Origin: Colocasia esculenta
Lineage: Eukaryota; Streptophyta; Magnoliopsida; Alismatales; Araceae
Length of the DNA: 64,000 nt
Direction of reading: 5' to 3'
NCBI GenBank assembly: GCA_014218235.1
Contig: CM024758.1
Location: 71,868,206-71,932,205, forward strand
Position numbers and translations under genes: made by a program. This document shows, in pieces, positions 1 through 11,729 of this stretch. The notes beneath the pieces are model-generated. The model saw nothing but the letters and a program-made list of their open reading frames with translations, was not told the origin of the DNA and searched no databases. Within the stretch, counting starts at the first letter, position 1. Every line of letters starts with the position of its first letter.

Positions 1-240
1 CGCTTCGCCCCGCCCCGTAAGAAACCCCCGATGCCTTGCGGATCGAGACTGTGCAGTCCCGATTCGCAAGAGCCACGCCGCAAGAGCCCTTTTCCCCCCT
101 TTTTCCCCCTTCTCTCTCAAGGAAACGCCAGATCCACACTCTAGGAGACCCAAGGAGGCTTCCTAGGTGGATTGGAAGGTGCTTGGAGGTGTTCTTGGGC
201 TTCTCTCATCCCTCTCTTCATCTTTTTCACTGTTTTGAAG

Positions 241-1059
241 GTAAGTCTCATTCTATCTTCCATTTTTTTCTGTTTTTTGTTGATGGATGGGATTTATGGG
301 AGGTATATTCATGGGAGATGATGTTGCAAGTGATTAGTGTTCACTTGCAACCATTTCTCCCTTGAATCTTCCATTTTTTAACATAGATTTACCCATTTTC
401 TCTTATTTTCGAATTTCTGAAAATATTTTTAAAAAAAATCAAAATAATTGAAACATGATATAGCAAGTGTTTAATGTTTAGTTTCCACCATTTCTCCTTT
501 GAATCTACATTTCTTCCACAATTTGGCCATGTTCTTCCATTTTTTATTTTCTGAAATTATTTAAATAAACAGAAATTGCAACGAAATTATATTTTTAAAA
601 AATCAAAATTTAGAACCATGATGTTGCAAGTGTTTAGTGTTCACTTGCAACATTTCTCTCTTGAATCTTGAATTTTTCCACATACATTTGCCCATTTTCT
701 TGTAATTTTGAATTTCTGAAAATATTTGTTTAAAAAATCAAAATAATTCAAATATGAGGGTGTAAGTGTTTAATGTTCACTTTCCACCATTTCTCTCTTC
801 AATCTTAAAATTTTCCACATAGATTTGCCATTTTTCTTTTAATTTTGAATTTCTGAAAATATTTGTTTAAAAATTCAAAATAATTCAAACATGAAGGTGT
901 AAGTGTTTAATGTTCACTTTCCACCATTTCTCCTTTGAATCTATCTTTCTTACACATACTTTTGGCCATGTTCATCAAATTTTTTATTTCTGAATTTATT
1001 TATAAAAAAATCAGAATATATTTTTTAGATGAAATTTAATGAATAACTATTTTATGTAG
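241..1059 (+). other. 5'-UTR intron of the outer hAT transposase
   Basis: A donor GTAAGT follows TGTTTTGAAG at 240/241, and an acceptor TATGTAG directly precedes the initiation codon at 1060. The intervening DNA is AT-rich and made largely of a repeat array (separate entry). Splice sites are inferred from consensus only. Confidence 0.55.
316..1015 (+). repeat. Degenerate tandem repeat, about 135-160 bp unit, five copies
   Basis: Each unit contains a version of GTGTTCACTTGCAACATTTC followed by TCTCTTGAATCTT, TTTGCCATTTT and TGAATTTCTGAAAATATTT. Copies of the CACTTnCAnCATTTCTC core start near 345, 480, 640, 778 and 915. The units are direct repeats diverged by substitutions and small indels, all within the leader intron of the hAT element. 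Confidence 0.7.
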
Positions 1060-3738
1060 ATGGCACCGAAGAAAGCTGCTAGTGAGGACATTGGGTGGCA
1101 GCACGGGACTGCAATAGGCAGTAGGCACAATTACAAGTGCAACTACTGCGGCCATACGGGCCAAGGAGGGGGCGTCTCCCGCCTCAAGAAGCACTTTGCA
1201 GGTGGGCGGCTTGCAGGGTACCAAGATGTCTAAGGTTGTAAATCCGTGCCTGCTGAAGTGAAGCGGCTCATGATTGAACACTTGAAGGGTGTTCGTGCTG
1301 AGTCACAAAGAAAGAAGGCGGACAAGGGCATGCAGGAGAGGATCATCTCGGGAAGGCAACGAGATGAAGATGACGATGACGAACCTGATGTGCCCCTTAT
1401 CCCTGAGCAGATAGGGAGCTTTGAGGTTGGTAGTGGTAATGGTGGCAGTGTGTCTAGAGTTGGGGGTGAGACCCAGTCCCGTCGGTACTCCAATGTGGAT
1501 GATTACTTCACTCATATTCCATCCTCAACCAACGTACCAAACCCAGACAGAGAGCAAGGGCAAAGGAAGAGATCCACGGGTGTAACCTTAGAAGAGGTGG
1601 ATCCGTATTTATATTCTCGGGAGCATGGAAAACAAACCAGAATTGATGATGCATACAACAAGCAAGGGCCTAGATATAAAGTGGGCCGTGCAGTGGCAAA
1701 ATGGTGGCATCATTCGAACATTTCATTCAATGCAGCTAATAGCCCGTATTACAAAAGTATGATCCAAGAGGTACAACAACAAGGGCTTCATGTGCAACCA
1801 CCCTCATCAAGAGACTTGGCAGGGAGATATCTAGATGAAGAAGTGCAGGAGATCAAGTCATATATCCAAGGCTTCAAAAAAAAGTGGGAAAAATATGGTT
1901 GCACACTCATGTGTGATGGTTGGTCAGGTACGACCAAGAGTAGTCTTATCAACTTCCTTACGTATTGTGATAGACAGGTGTTCTACCACAAATCTGTTGA
2001 TGCATCCGATAGAGTGCACAATTCTGAATATATTCTAAGTTTGATGCGGGAGGTTGTGGATGAGATAGGAGAGCAATATATTGTGCAAGTGGTGACTGAT
2101 AATGGCTCTGCATACAAGAAGGCAGGTGAGGAGTTGATGCTTCTTTATCCTCATCTTTACTGGACTCCTTGTGCAGCACACTGTGTAGATTTGATGTTGA
2201 AAGAAATTGGCACATTGCGACCTGTCAGGACGGTGGTGGAGGCTGGGCAGAAAATCACAAGGTACATTTATAATCATCATGTTGTGTTGGCGTGGATGAG
2301 AGAGTCCACAGGTGGAGAGTTGTTGTGGCCGGTTATCACCCGCTTTGCAACTAATTTCATTGCTTTACAAAGTCTCCTAAAGCATAAAGATGGACTAAAA
2401 CGCATGTTTAGGACAGACAGATGGATGCACAGCACTTTTGCAGGGACTTCTGATGGTAAAGAGGTAGAAGGGATCATCTGCAGCGCTAATTTCTGGGACC
2501 GAGTCTTCAAGCTGGTGCAAATCATTGAACCTCTTTATGAGGTTTTGAGGGTGGTTGATGGGGATAGGAGACCAAGCATAGGTTTGGTTTATGCAAAAAT
2601 TGAAGCTGCAAAGAAAAAGATCCACGATGTGTCCCCTCGTTATGCACACTTGGTCTTAGACGTTGTTGAGGATCGGTGGGACCGACAAATGAGTCGGGAT
2701 CTACATATGGCGGGTGAGAAAATTTTAGTTCAACTTGGTACTATATTTTTTTTTAGTACAATCACACTAATTGATTTTATACCATAATTGCAGCTTACTA
2801 TCTCCATCCTGCTTACCATTATGCGTTCGAGCTATCATACGAGGATCACTTGATTGCCGCCTTTACACGGGTTGTTGAAAGACTGTCAAGGAGTCCATTG
2901 GATGCAGCAGATGCTATTGATCAGGCGAGCATTAATACAAGTACATCATGTTTATGTCAATTAATCAATTGCAGCTTTTTCTAATGGACTTCATTGCGGC
3001 AGATGAAGAGCTTTAGAGAAGGGGTAGGGAGTTTTGCAGAGCCATCCGCTATTGCTGGTCGAGACCGCATTGATGTCGGTAATGTGTTTTCCCTTTTATA
3101 ATTACATATTAGTAAACTCAACAATTGACTAATGAGTGCAACAATATTTTTTTTACAGCTGATTGGTGGTTCAACTTTGGGCATTCGACACCCATATTGA
3201 GGAAAATTGCAGTAAAGATCTTGTCCCAGACCTCCTCCTCAAGTGGGTGTGAGAGAAACTGGAGCACCTTCGCATTGATACACACCAAAGTCCGGAACAG
3301 ATTGTCACATAGGCGGTTGGACAATTTGGTGTATGTGCATTATAACATGAGGTTGAGGGTGAAGCATTTAACAGAGGATCCAAAGAGGGGGGAGGTGGAG
3401 GATGATCCGGTTGACATTGGGTTTCTACGAGATGATGAAGACCCAATGGTTGCATGGGTTGCACGAGCGACCACAGAGCGGGAGAGTTCGAGTTAGATGA
3501 GGAGACAGATGATCCGGAAGATCCACCACGGCAAAACACATTTTAGCTAAGGCTATCGAAGCTGCGAAGCGGAGGAGGGGGGTGATGGAGATGTGGGAGG
3601 GGGCGGCCAACCACATTCTAGTCAATTTCGGGCCGAAGAAGAAGATGAGGTAGATCTTCTTGGCGAATTATCAATTGGGGCAAGAGGTGAGACAGTAGTT
3701 CTAATTTGTTAAACATGTTCATTCTTTGTTTTGGCATT

Positions 3739-3746
3739 GTCTGTTG
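3739..3746. repeat. Left 8-bp target duplication of inner hAT (GTCTGTTG)
   Basis: GTCTGTTG directly precedes the left terminus CAAGGTTCAAAATCTCGG and is repeated exactly at 8254-8261 after the right terminus. Eight-base duplications are the hallmark of hAT insertion. Confidence 0.93.
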
Positions 3747-3762
3747 CAAGGTTCAAAATCTC

Positions 3763-3870
3763 GGGGATCGGGATCGGATCGGTCGGCCCAAAACCGATCC
3801 GACCCGGCGATCCCGAGCCCGGCTCGGCCGATCCAGGCCGAGCCCGACCGGGTCTGGCCAAGCAAAAGGG
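3763..3870. repeat. Left subterminal GATCGG/CCGATC repeat cluster
   Basis: Overlapping GATCGG, GATCCG, CGATCC and CTCGGC words in both orientations lie just inside the left inverted repeat of the inner hAT. In hAT elements such subterminal repeats are transposase binding sites; here that role is inferred from position and repetition. Confidence 0.8.
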
Positions 3871-3980
3871 GGGTGGATCGCCCCCCTTAAAAAAATTGAA
3901 AAAAAATTAGAAAAAATATGAAAAAATAGGAAATATATGAACATTGTATTTATGAACTGAAATACATGAAAAAAATGTAT

Positions 3981-6900
3981 TTATTGGAATCGTACATTAT
4001 ATTGTGTGGACATAAGGTTTACATAATCTGTCCAAGACATATAATGTTGGTAATATGCCTCATATTGAGTCAAATATTGACTATAGGCATCCGTGTTCGC
4101 ATATATGATAGTGATTGGTGTGTAGCCCGGTATTTCAGGCACTTGATATGAGCCATATGACTCATATGAGTCATGTGAATGTGAATCGGACTCAGTGGAT
4201 TGTGCATATGCTCCACCTCCGGTGTAATATGATGCATCCGGGTATTGAGGATATCCCAAGTAGCCTCCCTGCCCTTGGTAATATCCTTCAGTGGAAGCAT
4301 AAGATGATGTATCTGACGCTTGCTCCATGGTCTCAAACTCCATCCGTAGCTTTTCTTGACGCTCCCACTCCTCTTGCATCTTCTTCTTCTTCATTAACCA
4401 ATTCCGTCTATGCGGAATGAAGTTGGGATTGTATCCCGAATCTTCGGATGCTCCTTGGCCTTGCCCTTGCCCTTGCAATTGAGATGCCACTTTCTTCCCC
4501 TTTCGTGCATATTTTTGACTTGAGGTTTGTGCTTCCCTCCCTTCCCTACTCCCATGATGTTGATCTTGAGTAGCATGGGTGAAGTCTTCCTCTCCGGTGA
4601 ATACAATAGGGTCGGGTGGCGGTGCCGGTGGCGGTACACTGCTGACAACTAGGACATCTCCTCCATGATCGGATCCCTCACTAGGAGTACTTGTCTTCGA
4701 TGTCGAGTCATTAGAAGTTTGGTATTGAACATTATCGCTTGGCTCCGGTGTTTCATCATCTATATCTTCCTCGATCGTGTCCAAGTCTGCAATGCTAATG
4801 CCATGTTTCGTGCTCCTTCCTCTTGCACCCACTGTCTTCTTTTGGCGTTTAGGGGCTGGGGGAGTTTCGAACTCCGGAAGCAAAGGCACATCATCAAGCT
4901 CACCTAAATGAGACATAAACATGTTAAAATGAGAAATAAATAATTTATAAATGATGCATGTACATTGTAAATGTCATTTACCTTCAGCCCATGCACGATC
5001 ATGCGGGTCGAACTCTGGTTGAACCGAAGTGCTTGCATTTACCCATGCATGTAGTGGATGTTCCTCCTCAAAAACTTCTTCTATATCTATTGTCTCCGAT
5101 GGAGTTGCTTCAGCTTGTTGTTGCCCCGAGGATCTATATTCTCTCTATCTTGAACTTGCTTGATTAATTGGAGGTTTTTAAGCTTCAATCTCATGTTGTA
5201 GTGGCAAAATACCAACTTCTCAAGACGTGCAGACTTCAACCGGTTTCTTTGTTTTGTGTGGATCAAGCCAAATGTGCTCCAGTTTCTCTCACACCCTGTG
5301 GCAGACGTTGTTTGGCTTAAAACCCGAATAGCTACATAGGCCAAGTCTTCATATCCATAAGTTCTTCCATGATCCAACCACCAATCCGCTGTAAATGAAG
5401 CATGTATAATGTTTAGAAAATAGAACCAACTCATTCTACATGCAAATAAATATGATGAGTAACTTCTAACCTGGACTCAAAATCTGAGCAGCTCGTTGTG
5501 CCGTGCTAGTACCAAAGTGGTAGAGTTGAAGTCTATAATCATGCATTTGTTTGCATGCTATGATTGCCCTATCCTCATTGTCTAGCATCCGTTTGATTAC
5601 ATTTTTGGCCCCAATCAACACTTCGGAGGAATTGTCATAGTTCTCCCTCCTCCCATCAGTCCTATACATGTATTGGGGGTTGAAGAAATGCCCTACATGT
5701 AGAAGATAAATGTTAAAACATGAGTTGTAAATAATATGTAATCACAATTCACAAGAGTTGAAGTGTTATGCTTACCTGCAGCATGAAGATCATGATGCAA
5801 TGTGTGCTCCCATCGCCGATCTACGATTTCCCACCACTTGGCATACGTTGTTTTGTTGTTCATTTGGATAAGCTCCTTTGCTCGATCCATAGCCTCGTAC
5901 AAGTAACCCATCTCGGATCTCCTCTCCCCATCTACCGCCCTTAACACTCGAACAAGCGGTTCTACTACATTCAACACATTTTGGACCCCCTTCCAAAATG
6001 GCTTTGATTGGATAATGTCGGTCACCTTCTTTCCATTCTCCCTCACCCGTGTAGGAGCATGTCGGGACATATAGTTCTCCCACTCTTCCGATGCTACCAT
6101 CCTAATAAGGTTGCTACGTTGCCCATTTATGCTATCCAATGCAATATATTGGGATGCAAACCTTGTAGGTGCTGGCCGAAGCAACTCCCGTCCATGTGTA
6201 TGCGTCCTCATGATGTCCAATATGTTGTTGTGGTTGTAGATGAAAGTGGTTACGAACCTTGCATTGTTGACCACATTTTCCACCATTGGATCTTCACAAA
6301 TGTCTTCTAGCATTAAGTCAATGCAGTGCGCGGAGCAAGGAACCCAATACAAGTGTTCCCTTTTCTCCATTAGTTTTTGGCCCGCCAACTTGAAAGCCGC
6401 TGCATTGTCGGTTACCACTTGGACAATTCTTTTCTCTCCAATCTCCTGCACCATCTCATCCATCAACTGAAATAGGTAGTCCGCATTCTTCACCTTGCCA
6501 GAAGCGTCTACCGACTTCCAAAAAACAGTCCCTGCTTTGCAGTAGATTAAGAAGTTTATCATACTTCTTCGTGTAATGCCTGCACAATTCCATATGAAAA
6601 ATTAAAACCTATGTCTTATTAATGAATAAGTGAATAACATTAACTAGCCAAACACTTGTACATACCTGTCCATCCATCGCACATTAACGTGCAACCATAT
6701 TCATCCCATATTCGTTCAAATGTGGAAACATATGCCTTCATATCTTCAACCTCCATATCCAAGTATTTGTTGTAGATTTCATATGAAGTAGGGCCTTCCA
6801 CCCCTTTGCCCACTTCACCAATAGTCTCTATCATGGACTCATAATATGGTCCTTTTGCTGCATTAGCCGGTATGCTGTTGAAGAAGAACCATCTTGACGT

Positions 6901-7673
6901 CGCTCTCCCTATCTTCTCCTTGCATATTTTCAAATTCTTGAATGCTGCAGAAATGGATGGTTGCTTCTCCCTTCGCCTGGTGAGAAATGGGTCTATTGGT
7001 CCCACTCTAGGATCTCCGTCTCTAGGGATATCCACTGGAACCTCAGGTATATTTGAACTCATTCCAGCACTTGAACTCCCTTGTCCGCTACCCCCATGGC
7101 CACTACCTTGACCTACGTGACGACCGGTACGTCGGAGATAGTCCTCTTCCGCATTAGACCTTCGACTTGCTTCCGATGCCCGACGAAATTGTTCTATAAT
7201 ATGAGATAGAAATAGAATGAGGGTCGGAGGGTGCTTAAAGCCTTAAACTAAAATAAATGTTCCAAAAGTAAGTTAACTAATTACTAACCTTCTTCATCTT
7301 GATCAAGATCAAAGAATTGTCTCCCTCTTGGTAAATCTACGGACCTTCGAGGAGGGGCAGATAAATCTTCCCGGATTTGTTGCCGTCTTCTACTAGTGTT
7401 TGCTTTGGATGTCTCTTTCTCCTTCATATATTGGCAAAATTGCATTCGAACTTCAGCAGAAACTCTCGAGCATGGTGCCACCTCACCTTTAATTCCCGCT
7501 AGATGTTGTTTCAAACGAAATATGCCGCCCGATAAGACCCGGTCACAATATTTGCATTGGACCTTCCTTCGAGCCATGTCCACAACGATACCATGAGCCC
7601 AAGCGGGATCGGTGCTAGGAGGGTTGCTTGAAGAATGGGGAGCCGGAGCAGCACCACCTTCGGCGGCCATCAC
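3981..7673 (-). CDS. Inner hAT transposase, six exons, prion-like C-terminal tail
   Basis: Transposase of the 3747-8253 element. Exons on the minus strand: 7673-7289, 7193-6666, 6579-5776, 5692-5471, 5388-4982, 4903-3981, all with GT-AG borders and consistent phase. Residues C40, C43, H57 and C68 form a BED-type finger. The DUF659 region carries YGCTLMCDGWTG, VVTDNAAAFKLAG and CSAHCIDLML. Exon 5 carries the dimerisation motif GCERNWSTF. A frameshift between about 5147 and 5090 separates this from an acidic linker that is otherwise open through exon 6. The last 120 or so residues are very rich in Tyr, Ser, Gly and Gln. With about 1,090 codons it is longer than a typical hAT transposase of 650-800, because of the tail. 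Start chosen at the first of two tandem Met codons. The frameshift may be an assembly error or decay. Confidence 0.85.
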
Positions 7674-8056
7674 TTACAACACAAAAAAAGAAGTTAAATA
7701 ATAATAAAACAGAAAATAAATAATTTTTTTTGCGGATGAGAGAGAGGGAGATGAATCGCAGCCAAGAGTTCGGGCCAAGAGTGTGTGTGAGAGAGCCCGA
7801 ATAGTCGAACAAGAATCCCAAGAGTGTGAAAGATGAGATCGCCTCCCAAATAGTGCAAAATAGCGCCCGAGAGAGAGAGAGAATGCCCAAAATATTGAGA
7901 GGAGGGGAGGAGAACTCAAAACTTGAGTTTAGAACATATTGGGGGCCTTTGGGGGGTTTATATAGACCCCCAAGGCCTCCAAAGGCTCCAAAGAGCCGTT
8001 TCTGGCCGTTGGGGAACAGTCCCCAACGGCTAGAAAACGGCTAGTTCTGAACTAGC

Positions 8057-8240
8057 CGTTGGGGCCCGGATCGCCCCGGTCCGGGCCGATCCGCGGCGGA
8101 CCGGCCCGGGCTCGGCGATCCCGCCGAGCCCAGCCGAGCCCGACCGATCCGAGCGCAGGGGACCGGACAGGTTACCCCGGCTCGGATCGGAGGGGCCAAA
8201 ACCGAGCCAACTCGGGCGATCCGATCCCGAGTTGGCCGAG
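8057..8240. repeat. Right subterminal GATCCG/CTCGGC repeat cluster
   Basis: Counterpart of the left cluster, in inverted orientation: CCGATCC, GGATCG, CTCGG and GAGCC words repeat across about 180 bp just inside the right inverted repeat. The cluster is extremely GC-rich compared with the AT-rich DNA outside the element. Confidence 0.8.
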
Positions 8241-8253
8241 TTTTGATTCCCTG

Positions 8254-8261
8254 GTCTGTTG
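8254..8261. repeat. Right 8-bp target duplication of inner hAT (GTCTGTTG)
   Basis: Exact copy of 3739-3746, directly after the terminal CCCTG of the inner element. Confidence 0.93.
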
Positions 8262-9731
8262 TATAATTTGTGATGTTGGGGACTATTGCAGGTGGTGCAA
8301 TTGTTGATGATGATGCAGAGTTTGAAATATTGATGAATTTAGACCCGTCAGCCACTCAGAGTTTATGAGAGAAGCACAAGCAATTGTTTCCGCAGAACCA
8401 AGAAGGAAGGGATCACATAAGGAACCTGCTGCTCTCTCCCAAGCTGCAAAAGGAAAGGCCGTGGCGACATCCCAACCAAAGAAAGGAAAGGGGAAGGACA
8501 TAGGTCCAGCAGGTGGCCCAGCCAAAGGCATTGTCATTACAGAGCCAACCGCCCCAGCACAAAAGAAAAAGAGTTGGTTACCCTGGGGATCCAAGAAAGG
8601 GAAAAAATTGGCTGCCCCTTCTGTAGATCCACTTGACATTGCAGATTTAGAAACATTGGATCCAAATGCAGAAGAAACACCTCCAGAGGATTCGCCACGA
8701 TTACCTAGCAGCCGCTCCCAGGACTCCATGACAATGGTTCACCGGTGGGTCTGTAGGGGGAGGTGATGGAGATGGGGGAGGGGGCGATGGTAATGTTGGA
8801 GAAGGGGGAGGGGGCGGGGGTAATGATGGAGATGGGGGAGCATTCACAGCGGAGCAGCATCATGGCGGCCCAGTGAAGTACAATAGAAGGCGAAGGGTTA
8901 GGGGAGGTGGTCGTGCAGAAGGTGCAGCAGTGGATAGTGATAGCTATAACACTATGATATCTGATTTTGAAAGAATGAGTACAAATGAGTCTGTGGGATC
9001 CTATGGATATGGGGGACATAGTTATCAGCCAGAGTCCGACACAGGCTACTCTAGTGGCTATAGTGGCTATAGTGGGTACGCCACCACAGGCTACCAGCAC
9101 CATATTTTCATCCTCCTCCGTTTGTTCATGTTCATGTTCCTATTCCTGTTCCTGTTCAGCAGACTTATGTTTCTGCAGAGGATGTAGAAATGGCGAGGTT
9201 GAGTATAGTCCGTCCTGGATGCGAGGTGTGGGACCACTTTGTGAGGGAGTTTCGGAGCAGATACAACACCATGATGACTTGAGATGAGTTCCGTTCATTT
9301 GTGTCTCGAACCAAAAGTTATCATCTTATTGGGGAGCTGCCCTCAAAGTCGGATGAGTCTGTCCAACCCCAGTGGGGTACATATGATCCATATCAGCAGG
9401 GATATTGGGGATACTAGACTCATTGTACTTTGTATTTGGATTTGAATTTCAGGTTTGTACTTTTTAGTTGATATGAGTCTCATTGTATTTTTCAATTAGA
9501 ATTGAGTTTCATGTTTCACATTTCATGTTTATACTTCGAAGTTTGTTCTCAATTTCCAATACAATTGAATGAAAATGGATGTTTGTGTAATATTACATGC
9601 TATAAATATCATCAGTTATACATGATGTTCTTCACAAGAGGTTGTAAACATAGAAACAGCCAAAAAAATATCAAAACCATGCGAATCTGGCCAAACTAGG
9701 GCTTCAGCCATGACTGCCCAACAGTTTCCAG

Positions 9732-9812
9732 GCGAATCGGGTCGATTCGCCCCGATTCGGGGCGAATCGGAGCGCATCAGGGCGAGCCCGATTCGCCCCG
9801 AATCGGCGCACC
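9732..9812. repeat. Subterminal GATTCG/CGAATC repeats, outer hAT right end
   Basis: At least seven GATTCG or CGAATC words in both orientations occur within about 80 bp, next to the right terminus at 9823. The word differs by one base from the GATCGG/GATCCG word of the inner hAT and matches that of the miniature element at 37870-38053. Confidence 0.75.
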
Positions 9813-9831
9813 AGCAAACCATGGTGTCGAC

Positions 9832-11729
9832 CTCATCTAATACTCTGAATATCAGCACTACTAAAAAACTCATTGAGTGTCGACCTAACCTTTAGATAGA
9901 GTCGACCTTATGAACATCAGTGATCTCCAGTAACTCTTCCATTGATACAAAAGTGTTGACTTATGACGTAACCAGTGTTAACACATGAAGGATGACTTTG
10001 ACTTTGTGAAAATTCCTGTGATACAAATAACTGATATTAGATATTTATGACATTTTGCTTGATTTATGACATCATCAAAATCAGGGACACAACACAACCT
10101 AGACCAGACTAATTCTTCAACTAAACTCTTGAACCATAAGCATGTGATGACCTTCTTCATTTGATCCCTTTCCCTTTTAGAACTTTATCGATGGTGACAA
10201 CTTCACGCAGGCTTGGACAAGGTGGTCATGAAATTTTCTTTTCCACGCATAAGGTGTGTCCATTTCCACATAATTTCTTAGTGTAATAGTTGCAGGTATC
10301 ACAATGAATCACTCTAGCCCTTGCTTTCAGTGAGGGTCTCCCTCTTGGCACTTGATAGTGAAAGAAGGATAATAAGCCTGGGCTAAATAAGATCGATAGA
10401 AGTCACTAAAGCATCACCAAGCTAGGTTGCTCCAGCCCTTAGTACAAATAGTTTTATTTGCTTTTGTTTGGGAAATAATTTCCCAATAAACCAAGTTGAT
10501 CTATGCACATTCCTGGAGATGATACTCCAAGTCTCCAGCAACAGAGACTATACTAATGTTAGAGGTTAATAGAGTACAAGAATGAGAATTCTGAGATAGA
10601 TCAACTCTTTCAAAAGCAGCTTTGTAAAGTTCTTGCAATCAAATTTGCTCACATCAACTAATGCTAGAATAGAGTACAAAAATGAGGATTCTGTGACACA
10701 TCAACTCTTCCAAAAGCAGTTTTATAGTTCTTGCAACCTAATTTTCTCACTCTATCTTCTTCTAGGGCATAGAGTAATTTCATTTGGATATGTAAGGTTC
10801 CCATCTACAGAGGTATTTATTAAGAAACACATTTCCAGATTTGTGAGATCAGATACTATTCATAGAAAAGTCAATTGATGGATGTCACTAGCTTTGATTT
10901 GGCATTGTAAATATGATCAAGACCAGCGGGTCAGAAAATTCAGTCTACTGTAGTATGAATCAATTATATTTTTGGGAGAGAGAGAAACTCGGCTTTTCAA
11001 AATTAATGAATACCACAACAGAGTTATAGCTTTCCAACATGCATACCTAAAAGTTTGGACCTTGTAAATTTGTAATAAGCAAGAGGGGAATAGATCATAT
11101 AGACGGCAAGCATCAAAGCATACTACTTAAAGGATATAATGAGAATCACATGAAATGGTCAATTGCCACTTTCCTCTGATACCAATAGGAACAAATACCA
11201 GTTATACAAAGAAATTGAATATGAAAGTACATAGGAAAGAAAAGATATCAAACGCATGTACATGTAAGGAAATTTAAGGTACAATAAGTTTATAGGTTTT
11301 GGAAGCAAAAGGAACTGATTCCTGAACAATAGTTATCTTCCATCAAGTCATGTCTAACACAGTTCGCTAGGTAAGAGCAGCACGAATTGCTAAATCAAAA
11401 TATATCTTGGTTTTATGTCTGGTTTTCTCAGGTACATCTAACAGCCATTCGGAGACCAAAATGGTTTGTGATCTACTTAATTGGAAAGTGATTTTTTTTG
11501 GGGCACTTTTGTGTGTTTCTATGCAATTTTCATTCAGCTGCCTACATGTTAGCAGGTGCAAAATTGTATTCTAACTACTTCGGGGACTGGGGGAATGTAA
11601 ATGCATCTTCTAGAACAGAATTGGACAAAGTATCATCACTAAATTATTGCCAACAAGAAAAAAGATCCAAAGGTTCTATATCATGCACTTAATAATCACA
11701 GCATGAAAAATGGGTCCAGATATACTTAC
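9832..11729 (-). other. Probable last intron of MFAP1, no exon seen
   Basis: The MFAP1 coding exon ends at 11730 with a GTAAGT donor, so the DNA to its left is intron. I looked here for the expected short terminal exon, which in plant MFAP1 continues Trp-Thr then Asp-Pro-Leu-Arg-Glu-Lys-Tyr, and found none in any frame. The DNA is AT-rich with a tandem duplication at 10551-10757. The outer hAT begins at its left edge, so the terminal exon probably lies beyond base 1. Confidence 0.6.
10551..10757. repeat. Tandem duplication, about 105-bp unit
   Basis: Two adjacent diverged copies share ACTAATG then TAGAG, AATAGAGTACAA, AATGAG, ATTCTG, ATCAACTCTT, CAAAAGCAG and GTTCTTGCAA. The second copy begins near 10657. 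It lies in the presumed MFAP1 intron. Confidence 0.7.

Larger units (their letters stand above)
3747..8253 (-). mobile_element. Complete inner hAT transposon, 4.5 kb
   Basis: Bounded by perfect GTCTGTTG duplications and imperfect terminal inverted repeats: CAAGGTTCAAAATCTCGG at the left, and CAGGGAATCAAAACTCGG when the right end is read on the minus strand. Both ends carry GATCGG/CCGATC-rich subterminal regions (3763-3870 and 8057-8240). The minus strand encodes one six-exon transposase with all hAT domains. The insertion sits inside an intron of the outer hAT, so it is younger than the outer element. One frameshift in exon 5 is the only obvious lesion. Confidence 0.92.
1060..9417 (+). pseudogene. 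Outer hAT transposase (BED-DUF659-hAT dimerisation), broken
   Basis: Inferred exons are 1060-2713, 2794 to about 2924, about 3002-3078, 3159-3686 and 8292-9417. The BED-type zinc finger is at 1110-1200 (CNYC then LKKHFAG). An in-frame TAA at 1231-1233 falls where related proteins have a lysine, so the long open frame resumes only at 1246. The DUF659 region includes YGCTLMCDGWSG (near 1895) and VVTDNGSAYKKAG (near 2090); CAAHCVDLML follows near 2170. The dimerisation motif SGCERNWSTF lies near 3240. A frameshift near 3480 and a TGA near 8365 interrupt the tail, which is rich in Gly, Ser and Tyr and ends at 9417. The fourth intron (3687-8291) holds the inner hAT. Family is clear; activity is unlikely. 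Confidence 0.82.
1..9823 (+). mobile_element. Outer hAT transposon, left end outside window
   Basis: A plus-strand hAT element: BED zinc finger, DUF659-type and hAT dimerisation regions are encoded between 1060 and 3490, and a low-complexity C-terminal exon follows at 8292-9417. Its right terminus is placed at 9823 because the sequence ends AAACCATG, as in the miniature hAT at 37870-38053, and because CGAATCGG/GATTCGCC subterminal repeats lie just inside it (9732-9812). The next 8 bases, GTGTCGAC (9824-9831), are the predicted target duplication. No matching CAAGGTT-type left end is visible, so the left end should lie before base 1. It is split by a second hAT at 3747-8253. Confidence 0.8.

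Noticed and set aside
1..80. GC-rich left edge as the outer hAT terminus
   Set aside because: It contains one GATTCGC word but no CAAGGTT-type end and no copy of GTGTCGAC.
10141..10200. Weak resemblance to the Lys-rich end of MFAP1 on the minus strand
   Set aside because: Only a few codons match, the upstream conserved block is missing and no acceptor fits, so I do not call the terminal exon here.
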